The notes under the pieces are model-generated. The model searched no databases. It was not told where the DNA came from and saw only the letters and a list, made by a program, of their open reading frames with translations. The translations under genes were made by a program, and so were the position numbers. Shown here one piece after another: positions 1 through 8,355 of a DNA stretch of 64,000 bases (its first letter is position 1; each line of letters opens with the position of its first letter). The stretch lies in NCBI GenBank assembly GCA_015069695.1, contig JADCRZ010000013.1, positions 81,481-145,480 on the forward strand, read 5' to 3'. The stretch is from Williamsia sp. Lineage in GTDB: Bacteria; Bacteroidota; Bacteroidia; Chitinophagales; Chitinophagaceae.

Positions 1-1
1 T

Positions 2-475
2 GAAGGACGCATCATCAATCCCGGACATGCCATTGAAGCCATGTGGTTTATCATGGACCTGGGCAAACGCATGGGCGACCAGGCCCTGATAGAACGGGCA
101 AAAAATATCATGCTGGAAACCTTGGAGCAGGGCTGGGATCCTGTGCATGAGGGCATCTTCTACTTTCTGGATGCCAAAGGGGCACCACCCCTCCAGCTGG
201 AGTGGGACCAGAAGCTATGGTGGGTGCATGTAGAAACCCTGGTGGCGCTTGCCAAAGGCTATGCATTAACGAGGGATGAACGCTGTGCTGCCTGGTTTGG
301 GCGGGTGCATGATTACACCTGGAATCATTACCGTGATCAGGCGGGAGGCGAATGGTTTGGCTATCTCAACCGGCAGGGTGAGGTATTGCTTCAGTTAAAA
401 GGAGGAAAATGGAAAGGATGCTTTCACATTCCCAGAGCTTTGTACCAGGTATGGAAAACATTGGAAGCGTTGTAA
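2..475 (+). CDS. AGE family epimerase/isomerase, C-terminal part (cut by window edge)
   Basis: The reading frame is open from the first bases, so the start lies outside the window; about 157 C-terminal residues are present. The fragment opens with [16 protein letters not shown], and later shows [11 protein letters not shown] and [13 protein letters not shown], all hallmarks of the (alpha/alpha)6-barrel N-acylglucosamine 2-epimerase/cellobiose 2-epimerase superfamily, including the His residues expected at the active site. Members interconvert sugar epimers in the cytoplasm. The substrate (N-acylglucosamine, mannose or cellobiose type) cannot be told from this piece. It converges on the DUF418 gene 26 bases downstream. 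Confidence 0.85.
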   Translation, partial: EGRIINPGHAIEAMWFIMDLGKRMGDQALIERAKNIMLETLEQGWDPVHEGIFYFLDAKGAPPLQLEWDQKLWWVHVETLVALAKGYALTRDERCAAWFGRVHDYTWNHYRDQAGGEWFGYLNRQGEVLLQLKGGKWKGCFHIPRALYQVWKTLEAL

Positions 476-501
476 CCAGCATCAGTGCTCTTCCTGGCGC
501 A

Positions 502-1893
502 TCAGATCCGCATGGGTTGAAACTTCCAATAGGTCAGTGAACGCCACAGCCACTCAAAAGGACCAAAGCGGAAATAACGCAGCCAGATGCTGGAAAAAAT
601 AAGCTGGAAGAGCCACACGCATCCTACCACATAATATAGCTGGTGAAAACGGAGCTGGTTGTAATGCCCCAGGCCATAGCCATAGAAGTACCAGGTACAG
701 ATAATGCTTTGCATCAGGTAATTGGTAAAAGCCAGCTGTCCTACATTTGCCAGCGCCTTCATCAGCCAGGGCAGGAGCCGGGAACGGTATACCAGCATAA
801 GCAAACTTGCATGCCCGACTGCCAGGAACACCCTTTTGATGTCATACAGGAGCCAGTGAGGCGTCCGGTACGTATCCACATAATTGCCCCATTCTCCGGC
901 CACACTCAAGCCCATCCCCTTGAAATAAAACCAGCTTACCGGAATACCTACGCCGTAGCCTGCCAGCAAACCCATGAGGTAAGTAGAGCCCCGCACCCGG
1001 TTGGAGAAAAAGCCCAGGCCAAAAAGACCCATCCCGATAAACATCATGCACAACATATCCCAGGCACCCAGGTACAGAAACCATGTTTCGTCATCTGCAT
1101 TGCGGGGAATAAAATACATAAAAATGGTGCTGTAGTTGCTGTGCATCTTACGTACATTCTTTTCTGTTTGTTCGGGATCCGGCTTCCTGTTTTTTTCTAT
1201 TTCCAGCCAGGCGTTTTTGTCCTGCGACTGCTTTGAACTCAGTTTTTTATGCGCTTTTTCAGCGCTTACAGCCTGAAGATATGCGGCCCTTTTATCTCTT
1301 ACTTCATCATAGTTAACCACACCCCGGATGATGGGAATAACAATGCAGGCAACACCGATCAGGATAAGCCATTTAGGCCTGGTTTTGCGAAATGCGTAGA
1401 GCAGCATACCGCATAGACCATAGTAGTACAGGATGTCTCCAAACCAAAGCAATACAAATGCATTGAACAAACCAAACAAGACCAGCCATAGCAGGCGGCG
1501 ATAGTAATATTCAGCCACTGTTGCGCCCCCGGCAGATTCCTGCTTGTTCATGGTAAAAAGGATCATGCCCGCACCGAACAGCATAGAAAACAATCCCCGC
1601 ATCGTTCCTTCAAAAAAGACCATCATACCCGTGAGCGCAACCGTATCGGCCCTGCCGGTGGGGTGTGTAAGCAACTGGTAGTAAATGCTGTTGTCGATGC
1701 CAAAACCGGGTATGTTCATCAGCAGGATGCCGAGCAGCGCAAAACCCCGGATCAGGTCTACTGTTTGCAAGCGGTCTGCTTTGGTGACCGGTGCGGGCGA
1801 AGGGTTTACAATTGCACCATATGGTGGAATAGAATTGGCTTCAGGACTTAAAACCAGCTCGGCAGCAGGGGAGGGGGTGATATTTGTTTCCAT
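502..1893 (-). CDS. DUF418 domain-containing membrane protein
   Basis: The protein has 463 residues with about eight to ten hydrophobic segments and the family opening LQTVDLIRGFALLGILLMN, followed by a C-terminal DUF418 region with NYLMQSIICTWYFYGYGLG. Function is unknown; the family is thought to be an inner-membrane protein. A longer frame reaches base 1986, but it would overlap the upstream gene; the ATG at 1893 leaves a 10-base gap after that gene's stop and puts the conserved R-L-Q-T-V-D-L-I-R-G segment about 40 residues in. It is paired with a paralogue immediately upstream, so the two are probably co-transcribed. Confidence 0.85.
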   Translation of the reverse strand: METNITPSPAAELVLSPEANSIPPYGAIVNPSPAPVTKADRLQTVDLIRGFALLGILLMNIPGFGIDNSIYYQLLTHPTGRADTVALTGMMVFFEGTMRGLFSMLFGAGMILFTMNKQESAGGATVAEYYYRRLLWLVLFGLFNAFVLLWFGDILYYYGLCGMLLYAFRKTRPKWLILIGVACIVIPIIRGVVNYDEVRDKRAAYLQAVSAEKAHKKLSSKQSQDKNAWLEIEKNRKPDPEQTEKNVRKMHSNYSTIFMYFIPRNADDETWFLYLGAWDMLCMMFIGMGLFGLGFFSNRVRGSTYLMGLLAGYGVGIPVSWFYFKGMGLSVAGEWGNYVDTYRTPHWLLYDIKRVFLAVGHASLLMLVYRSRLLPWLMKALANVGQLAFTNYLMQSIICTWYFYGYGLGHYNQLRFHQLYYVVGCVWLFQLIFSSIWLRYFRFGPFEWLWRSLTYWKFQPMRI

Positions 1894-1903
1894 GCAAGAA
1901 GGC

Positions 1904-3316
1904 TTAATGGGAGGTTGAAGGAACGATCGTTGAGGAGAGGGGCGGGGTAGAAGGAGGGATCTGAGCCGGCGGATGCTTCGGTTCAACCAGGTAGCGCCAG
2001 AACCATTCTACCGGTCCTGTTTGAAAACGGCGCAACCAGAGAACACTGAACACCAGCTCCAGCAAAATAACTTCAGCTGTAAAGAAATACAGTTCATGCT
2101 GGCTCAGTCTGCCGTAATAACCCATTCCAAAACCGGTAAAGAAAAGCGTACAAAGAATGCTTTGAAGCAGGTAGTTGCTCAGCGTCATTTTGCCCGCCGC
2201 TGCCAGGGCCCGCCATACAAATGACAGGAGCTTGCTTTCTATCAGCACAACAACCAGGCTGGCATAACCCAGGGCCACAAAGGCTTTTTCAAGCGGAAAG
2301 AATAAATTGGCGGGGAGGGAAGAACGGGTGATGAACTTTGTATAATCCTGCACCGCCAGCTGGGCTGTATGGAGACGGAACCATCCCAGGGCAAAACCTG
2401 CTATCAGACCAACTGTTGTAACCAGTATATAGCGTTTCAACGGCAAACGCCGGGTGAAAAAGCCCCCCTTTAACAATCCCATCCCCAATAACATCATAGC
2501 CGACAAATCCCAGATGCCTTCCCGGTAGGTCCATTGTGATTCACGTGCCTGTGTGTTGGGTAACAGAAAGCGCCAAAGTTTGCCATAGCCGCCTGTTTGC
2601 ATGGATCTGATCCGTTCTTCATCTGCTTTCGGATCCCATTTTTTGCTTTTAACAATGCCTTCCCAGGCTTCCCTATCTGCTTTTTGCTGTTTTGAGAGCG
2701 AATCTTTCTTCGCCGTTTTTTGCTTTGCAAGCTTTTTTTCCAGGGTGGTTGCTGTCAGGTATTTCTGGTAAGCCCATTTATGATCTGCATAGTTCCACTC
2801 ATTCTTGCCCATATAAATCAACGTACAAAACAAGGCTCCCAGCAGCAAACCCCGTGCAGAAAGGCGGATAAAAGGAAACAGCAGGATGCCCATGATACCC
2901 AGGTGAAACAGGAGATCGTTTGTCCAGAGCAGGAGCAGCGCATTCACCAGTCCAAAAATGATCAGCCACATTTGCCGCCGGATAAACCTGTCGGCGAGCG
3001 GCAGTTTTGTTGAGAGGCTGTTGGCTGATAAAAACAAGACCATGGATGCGCCGAATACCAGGGCTATCAGCGCCTGCATTTTTCCTTCCAGCAGTAAACT
3101 GACGGCAACGTATAACCGATAATTCCAGCCGGCTGTTTTTAAGAGCAATCCATTTTGCTGGTTGGTGCTAAAACCGCCAAAGGTCCAGATGCTGATAAAC
3201 AGGGCAGCCAGCAAGGCAAGCCCCCGCAGCACATCGAGCGACAAAATGCGGGAATGGCCCCAGGCATAGCGTTGTTGCTGCCCTCCGGCAGGCGTTGTAA
3301 AAGGGGTTTGTATCAT
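1904..3316 (-). CDS. DUF418 domain-containing membrane protein, paralogue
   Basis: About 470 residues, with the signature RILSLDVLRGLALLAALFIS near the N-terminus, many hydrophobic helices, a charged Lys-rich cytosolic loop in the middle (LEKKLAKQKTAKKDSLSKQQ) and a C-terminal LSNYLLQSILCTLFFTGFG segment matching the downstream gene. The shared layout, including the charged loop, points to a local duplication that has since diverged. I take the Met starting MIQTPFTTPAGG; an in-frame Met 12 codons earlier (base 3352) would add a hydrophobic extension and cannot be excluded. Biochemical role unknown. Confidence 0.82.
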   Translation of the reverse strand: MIQTPFTTPAGGQQQRYAWGHSRILSLDVLRGLALLAALFISIWTFGGFSTNQQNGLLLKTAGWNYRLYVAVSLLLEGKMQALIALVFGASMVLFLSANSLSTKLPLADRFIRRQMWLIIFGLVNALLLLWTNDLLFHLGIMGILLFPFIRLSARGLLLGALFCTLIYMGKNEWNYADHKWAYQKYLTATTLEKKLAKQKTAKKDSLSKQQKADREAWEGIVKSKKWDPKADEERIRSMQTGGYGKLWRFLLPNTQARESQWTYREGIWDLSAMMLLGMGLLKGGFFTRRLPLKRYILVTTVGLIAGFALGWFRLHTAQLAVQDYTKFITRSSLPANLFFPLEKAFVALGYASLVVVLIESKLLSFVWRALAAAGKMTLSNYLLQSILCTLFFTGFGMGYYGRLSQHELYFFTAEVILLELVFSVLWLRRFQTGPVEWFWRYLVEPKHPPAQIPPSTPPLSSTIVPSTSH

Positions 3317-3598
3317 AAACAGCAGGTTGAAGAAAAAGCAGGAAAAGATCACTTAAGATACAATAATTCTTTCTACCCGGAAAAACAAACAAATCAGCAA
3401 GCCATCCCCAAGCCTTTTTAACCGGGTAAAAATTTGGTTCTGCAGCAGTATGTCATTGAGAACAGGGACCCCTGATGTGCCCGGCATTCATGGGCAATTG
3501 TGTATCTTAGGCAGGTCAAATCACACACGGAAGAGTCGTTGCCTGCAAAGAGACGACTCTCTGTTATCCATCAAAGCTGCTATAGAAAATCAATGCAT

Positions 3599-4960
3599 AT
3601 GGACCTCATCAACCAGTTTGCAAGGCTTGCTGTTAACTATATCAACACCCGGAATGATCAACCTGTTTTTCCCGGAGGGGAGGCGATTCAACGATTAGAC
3701 GAGTTCGCTGCACCGTTGCAGGCTGAACCCCTTGATCCGGGCAGCGTGCTGGCCATGCTGGATAGAATTGGTTCACCTGCAACCGTAAAAAGCGCAGCAG
3801 GCCGCTACTATGGTTTTGTGACCGGTGGCAGCTTGCCTGCGGCGCTGTCTGCCAAGCTGCTGGCTTCGGTGTGGGACCAGAATTCAGCCCTTTCCGTCAT
3901 GTCTCCTGTTGCTGCCAAACTGGAAACAGTTGCTGCGCAATGGATCATTTCTGCAGTTGGTTTGCCGCAGGATTGCGGATATGGATTTGTAACGGGTGAT
4001 ACCATGGCCAACTTCACCGCCCTGGCTGCTGCCAGGCACCAACTGCTCAAGCAGCTGGGTTGGAATGTAGAAGCGCAAGGGTTGTTCGGGGCACCGGAAA
4101 TAGACGTGATCGTGGGAAATGAAGTCCACGTAAGCGTGCTGAAAGCCCTGAGCATGCTGGGTTTTGGAAAGGACCGCCTGATCCGTGTGCCTGTAGATAA
4201 ACAAGGCAGCATGCTCCCGGACAAAATTCCTCCCATCACAACTCCCACCATTGTTTGTACCCAGGCAGGCAATGTAAATACAGGCGCTTTTGACCCGGTC
4301 AAAGAAATATGTACCCGCTTGCATGCCAGTCCCTGCTGGGTGCATGTAGATGCTGCATTTGGTTTATGGGCCGCAGCCAGTCCGGCAAAAAAATATTTGG
4401 CTCAGGGCATGGAACTGGCGCACTCCTGGGCTACCGATGCACACAAATGGCTGAATGTACCCTACGACTGCGGATTGGTTTTTGTCCGCGATAAGGAAGC
4501 CCTCTACAAGGCCATGACGTCCTCTGCTGCCTACTTACCTACCGATGGTATACGGGAGCCCATGCATTATGTTCCGGAAATGTCACGGCAGGCAAGGGCG
4601 ATCCCCGTGTGGGCTGCTTTAAAATCACTGGGAACAAAGGGCCTGGCAGAGCTGATCGAAAAAAACTGCGGGCAGGCGCGCTATCTGGCCGAGCACCTCC
4701 GGGCTGCGGGTTTCACCATCCTGAATGATGTTGTGCTCAACCAGGTGCTGGTAAGCTTTGGCGATCCGGAACTGACCAGGCAGGTCATAACGCGGGTGCA
4801 GCAAGAAGGCGTTTGCTGGTGTGGTGGTACGGTATGGCAGGAAAAAACAGCCATGCGCATCAGCGTGAGCTGCTGGGCCACTACACAGGAAGACCTCGAC
4901 CGGTCGCTTGTATCTATTATCAAACATGCAAACAGTGTGAAGCACAGTCAAAATGAATAA
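3599..4960 (+). CDS. PLP-dependent group II decarboxylase family protein
   Basis: A 453-residue protein of the fold-type I PLP enzymes. It shows GRYYGFVTGGSLPAAL, CTQAGNVNTGAFDP, HVDAAFGLWAA (Asp that contacts the pyridine nitrogen) and ATDAHKWLNVPYDCG, in which the Lys near residue 283 should form the internal aldimine. The family includes aromatic-amino-acid, glutamate and tyrosine decarboxylases and some aldolase-type relatives; I cannot tell the substrate. Met codons at 3593 and 3599 are both possible starts; the longer frame from 3500 adds residues unlike the family. The KDPG-type aldolase gene begins 11 bases after its stop, so the two are likely one transcript. Confidence 0.85.
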   Translation: MDLINQFARLAVNYINTRNDQPVFPGGEAIQRLDEFAAPLQAEPLDPGSVLAMLDRIGSPATVKSAAGRYYGFVTGGSLPAALSAKLLASVWDQNSALSVMSPVAAKLETVAAQWIISAVGLPQDCGYGFVTGDTMANFTALAAARHQLLKQLGWNVEAQGLFGAPEIDVIVGNEVHVSVLKALSMLGFGKDRLIRVPVDKQGSMLPDKIPPITTPTIVCTQAGNVNTGAFDPVKEICTRLHASPCWVHVDAAFGLWAAASPAKKYLAQGMELAHSWATDAHKWLNVPYDCGLVFVRDKEALYKAMTSSAAYLPTDGIREPMHYVPEMSRQARAIPVWAALKSLGTKGLAELIEKNCGQARYLAEHLRAAGFTILNDVVLNQVLVSFGDPELTRQVITRVQQEGVCWCGGTVWQEKTAMRISVSCWATTQEDLDRSLVSIIKHANSVKHSQNE

Positions 4961-4971
4961 TTCAAAACAGT

Positions 4972-5649
4972 ATGGGAAATTTTTCAAGAGAAGAAGTTCA
5001 AAGCAAACTAAAGAACGCGCCCCTGGTGCCCCTGTTCACCCACAACGACCTGGCCGTAGCAAAAGAGGTTGTGCATGCCTGTTATAAGGGAGGCGTGCGG
5101 GTGTTTGAATATACCAACCGTTCGGTCAATTCAGCCGAGGTTTTCAAGGCATTGTTAGCCTATGCACGCCAGTCATTCCCTGACCTGGCATTTGGCATCG
5201 GCACGATTTACAACCGCGAGCAGGCCACCTATTTTGCAGAACTGGGTGCCGATTTTATCATACAACCCATCCTGGATGCAGGCGTAGCGGAAGTCTGTGC
5301 AAAACACCGGCTTGCGTGGATGCCCGGCACCATGACGCTTACAGAAATTTATACCGCCCGCCAGCTGGGTGCCGACATCATAAAAATCTTTCCCGCTGCT
5401 ACGGTAGGTCCCGGGTTTATCAAAGCCATCAAAGGTCCCATGCCCGACGTAAAGATCATGGCCACCGGCGGCGTTGAACCCACCCGCGCGAGTCTTCAAA
5501 CCTGGTTTGGGGCCGGCTCCCATTGCGTAGGCCTGGGCTCCCAATTGGTCAGCAGGGAAGTGCTGGAAGAAAAAAATTATGACAAGCTGGAGGTGCTTGT
5601 GCAGGAGTGTTTTGATGTCATCAAAGTATTGCAAGCAGAAACAGTGTAG
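4972..5649 (+). CDS. eda: KDPG/KHG aldolase family (2-dehydro-3-deoxy-phosphogluconate aldolase)
   Basis: A 225-residue class I aldolase of the TIM-barrel KDPG/KHG family. The expected catalytic set is visible: Glu46 and Arg50 in VRVFEYTNRS, the Schiff-base Lys138 in ADIIKIFPAATVG, and the phosphate-binding KIMATGGVEPT. Family members cleave 2-keto-3-deoxy-6-phosphogluconate to pyruvate and glyceraldehyde 3-phosphate, or 4-hydroxy-2-oxoglutarate to pyruvate and glyoxylate. The gene follows the PLP decarboxylase closely, and no gluconate or glucuronate genes are nearby, so the true substrate here is open. Symbol given by family. Confidence 0.85.
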   Translation: MGNFSREEVQSKLKNAPLVPLFTHNDLAVAKEVVHACYKGGVRVFEYTNRSVNSAEVFKALLAYARQSFPDLAFGIGTIYNREQATYFAELGADFIIQPILDAGVAEVCAKHRLAWMPGTMTLTEIYTARQLGADIIKIFPAATVGPGFIKAIKGPMPDVKIMATGGVEPTRASLQTWFGAGSHCVGLGSQLVSREVLEEKNYDKLEVLVQECFDVIKVLQAETV

Positions 5650-5748
5650 TACTAAATTGAAAGTAGAAGTATAGTATGCCATACTAGTAAGTTCAAACTG
5701 GTATAATACCGAAATCAATTTAATTGGTTTATACGCTTTAGATCGTAG

Positions 5749-5824
5749 ACCCACCCCTGCCCTTCCCAGGAAGGGATAATACAAGCGCCCTTCTTATCCC
5801 CTCCCGGGAGGGGCAGGGGTGGGT
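5749..5824. repeat. Nested GC-rich inverted repeat (REP/MITE-like intergenic element)
   Basis: The left arm reads acccacccctgccc and its exact reverse complement gggcaggggtgggt closes the element. The arms continue inward with few mismatches for about 30 bases, and each arm holds its own small palindrome (cccaggaaggg-type and ccctcccgggaggg). The outer structure encloses a short AT-richer loop. It lies between convergent genes and may work as a bidirectional terminator, but its GC richness and nested symmetry look more like a dispersed intergenic palindrome. The rest of this 264-base gap shows no gene. Confidence 0.7.
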
Positions 5825-5913
5825 TAGAGCCGGGAAGTTTTTAGATGGGCAAACATGTACACTTCATTCTGCTAAATTCACATCATTGCCATTCAATCAC
5901 CCGGCGTCTCTTC

Positions 5914-7323
5914 TTATTTACCCTGCACCGGCGGCTGCATCAGGGTTGTATCTGTTGTAAAATAAGGCACTTTGTAGCCTCCGCTGTCCAGCTGCACGCG
6001 GGGAAAGGCCCGGGTCAGTTGTTTCCAGTCTGCAGATTGTACCTGGGTTTGATATAGATAAATCGCCTGCAATTTTTTCAAGGATTGAAGGGGCATGACA
6101 CCCTGCATGGAAACAGAGGAGCCTACCAGGTTGAGTGATTGCAGGTTGGAGAGTGAGCGGAGCAGGGGCAAGCCCCTATCGGTGATGCGTGTGCTGTTTA
6201 GCTGGAGCACCGTAAGTTGCGAGCACTGGCTGATAAACTGCAGGGCCGTGTCACTTATGTTGGTTCCACCTGCTTTCAGCCAGACCAATTGTTTTTTGAG
6301 GGGTAAGAGGAGTTCTATGTCTGCATCTTTGATGGCGGCTGCCATCGTCAGATTGACCATCAGGTAATGGCTGTTCTGCGCCACGGGCAGTACAATGATG
6401 CCCCGGTCCCTGAGCCGCTGCAAGGCTTTCTCATCCGCCGCATCTACAGGCTCTTCGGGTACGGTAGACGGCATCTTTTGTTGTGCCGGCCCCTGGAAAG
6501 AAAGCAACAAGGCCTTTGTTTTTTCAGCTTGTGGAAGCTCTTTTATCTTTTTGGTGAAATCGGCTCCCTGTTCTACCCACCAGTGCAGCAGCGCAATCTG
6601 CCGCTCCGAGAGCTGCGGCTTTTCTTTGGGTGGCATGTGGTGTTCTTCTTCCCTTGCCAGCAGCAACCGCTTGATCAATTCGCTTTGGTCTGCCTGTCCG
6701 CCTCTGATCACCTGTCCCTCCTTGCCACCTTTAAGCAGCCAGGCAGGACTGTCCATGCGCAAACCGCCTTTTTGCTTGGTAGGTCCATGGCAACTGTAGC
6801 ATTTTGATTGAAGCAAGGGTTCAACTACATCCGTGTACGCACTTGCCTCCTGAATGTTGGGAATAACCTTGGCTACAGTTTTCGGCTGTCCATCGCTGTT
6901 GGAAAGACCGCTTGTAAGATAATCAGCGCCATGCGTCAGGGAGCCTCCAAGATGGCCGGTGATCATGATCAGCAGCAGCAAAAGGAGCGATGCGGCCCGG
7001 AACCATTTGCCGGTAACATGTTTGAAGATAAGAACACACAGCAGCGATGCCAGCAGAGCCAGGCTAACGGCCATCCACATATGCCAGTCCACTGTTTGCT
7101 CATCATATTCCCCGCTCAGGGAAAGCAGATAACCGGTGGCGCAGGACAACCAGGAGGCCAGTGTACCGCTCACCCATAGCAGGCGCAAGGCACCTTCGCC
7201 CAAGGCGTACTGACTGCGCTGCGACAACCACTGCAGCAACAGTGCTATGAGCAGGATGCCAATGGGCAGGTGAACCAGCACGGGATGAAAACGGCCAATA
7301 AACTCAGCAATAGAAAGGATCAC
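5914..7323 (-). CDS. Membrane protein with c-type cytochrome domain and leucine-rich repeats (DUF2231-like/PSCyt1-type)
   Basis: Predicted 469 residues from a GTG start. The N-terminal third has about four to five membrane helices with FHPVLVHLPIGILLIALLL, typical of DUF2231-like proteins. A planctomycete-type cytochrome c domain follows, with heme motif CYSCH at about residues 175-179 and later HHMPPKEKPQLSERQI; the C-terminus has leucine-rich repeats (LTVLQLNSTRITDRGLPLLR and similar). The ATG at 7392 would overlap the upstream isomerase gene by 55 bases and add a non-hydrophobic leader; the GTG leaves a 14-base gap and starts just before the first helix. It is last in the operon and probably an electron-transfer or anchoring partner. 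Confidence 0.8.
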   Translation of the reverse strand: MILSIAEFIGRFHPVLVHLPIGILLIALLLQWLSQRSQYALGEGALRLLWVSGTLASWLSCATGYLLSLSGEYDEQTVDWHMWMAVSLALLASLLCVLIFKHVTGKWFRAASLLLLLLIMITGHLGGSLTHGADYLTSGLSNSDGQPKTVAKVIPNIQEASAYTDVVEPLLQSKCYSCHGPTKQKGGLRMDSPAWLLKGGKEGQVIRGGQADQSELIKRLLLAREEEHHMPPKEKPQLSERQIALLHWWVEQGADFTKKIKELPQAEKTKALLLSFQGPAQQKMPSTVPEEPVDAADEKALQRLRDRGIIVLPVAQNSHYLMVNLTMAAAIKDADIELLLPLKKQLVWLKAGGTNISDTALQFISQCSQLTVLQLNSTRITDRGLPLLRSLSNLQSLNLVGSSVSMQGVMPLQSLKKLQAIYLYQTQVQSADWKQLTRAFPRVQLDSGGYKVPYFTTDTTLMQPPVQGK

Positions 7324-7337
7324 AGCAGATGGTTGGA

Positions 7338-8270
7338 TTAAACAGCATAGCGCTTGCGCAGAAGCTGCATCATAAATACGTTCACCGCCCACTGGTCAGC
7401 CAGGGGCTGGCGGGTATAAGGCAGGGTGGGCATGTAGTCAGGCGGACCAAACTCGGTTAAAAATGTGATGCGCTCCCCGGTCTTCTTTTTTCTTTCTACC
7501 ACCTTGTCCCACCAGGCCAGGTGCGCCTTTACGGCTGCTTCCCATTCCGGCGCCCGCGGATCGCTGACCTGCGGACCTTCCGGATGACCTATACGTGCAT
7601 GGATGTGCAGCACTCTTTCGAGCGCCAGGTCCACATTTTCCGGCTGGTCGGCCAGCAGGGATTCACTCACATTGCACCAGTGCGAGATGTCCAGCGTTAC
7701 GCGCAGCTCGGGGTATTTTTGTATGTATTGCTTGGCGACCGGTGCAGCAAACAACATGCGGGAGCGGTGCGTTTCGTGTGATATGGGTATGCCTGTTTGT
7801 TTGCCGAGCTGGGTGGTGTGTTCGATAAAGCGGCTGTTTTCTTCGTAGCTGAAAAAATCTCTCCCAGAATGGCAATTGATGTAAAGCGGTTTCTGAATGG
7901 TATTATTAGCGGCGGCATCAATCATCTTTTGAAAATAACTGAAGTGTTCCTTGAAATCTTTTTGGGAACCGCCACAAAGAAAACCGACCTGGAGCCCCCA
8001 CTTCTTCAACATGGAGAACAGTTCAGCCTGGGCAGGTGCTTCCATCGGCCACCAAATTTCAATGCCGTCATATCCTTCCTGCTTTACCCGCGCGCCATAT
8101 TCATCAAGGGTGCCTTTAAAGCCCCAGTTGGTTGCCAGGATTTTCAGTTCCGATGCCGGATTGGATGGAGAGGGTGGATTGGCAGCTGCCAGCGATTCAA
8201 AAGAAGCAAGCAGGAGGGCAGTAGAAGCAGCCGCGCCTTGTTTAATAAACGTTCTTCTGTTTTGATTCAT
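7338..8270 (-). CDS. Exported TIM-barrel sugar phosphate isomerase/epimerase-like protein
   Basis: The 310-residue protein begins with a twin-arginine signal, MNQNRRTFIKQGAAASTALL, then has an xylose-isomerase-like TIM barrel: YDGIEIWWP, YINCHSGRDFF, ISHETHRSRML, LRVTLDISHWCNV and VLHIHARIGHPEGPQV supply the Glu, His and Asp residues expected to bind a metal. Related proteins act on sugars or keto-sugars such as 3-keto-glycosides or inosose. The Tat signal means it is folded before export, consistent with the DUF1501 neighbour, which also carries a Tat signal. Gene spacing (about 85 bases downstream of the DUF1501 gene) supports one transcript. Confidence 0.82.
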   Translation of the reverse strand: MNQNRRTFIKQGAAASTALLLASFESLAAANPPSPSNPASELKILATNWGFKGTLDEYGARVKQEGYDGIEIWWPMEAPAQAELFSMLKKWGLQVGFLCGGSQKDFKEHFSYFQKMIDAAANNTIQKPLYINCHSGRDFFSYEENSRFIEHTTQLGKQTGIPISHETHRSRMLFAAPVAKQYIQKYPELRVTLDISHWCNVSESLLADQPENVDLALERVLHIHARIGHPEGPQVSDPRAPEWEAAVKAHLAWWDKVVERKKKTGERITFLTEFGPPDYMPTLPYTRQPLADQWAVNVFMMQLLRKRYAV

Positions 8271-8355
8271 TCACTATACGGTGTTTGGGTCTTTGATTGT
8301 ATACAGGTTGAGGCAAGGAGGCATGCTGAAAAGTAACGATGCATGTTCAGGGTTA

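Noticed and set aside
643..1236. Long frame opposite the first DUF418 gene
   Set aside because: It lies fully inside the opposite-strand DUF418 gene and reads as a Cys/His-rich mix typical of antisense shadows.
3808..4302. 164-codon minus-strand frame inside the decarboxylase gene
   Set aside because: It overlaps the PLP enzyme's active-site region on the opposite strand; the coding signal belongs to the enzyme.
5672..5686. tagtatg-c-catacta palindrome after the aldolase gene
   Set aside because: The single-base centre cannot form a stable RNA hairpin, and no promoter or T-run adjoins it. It may be chance.
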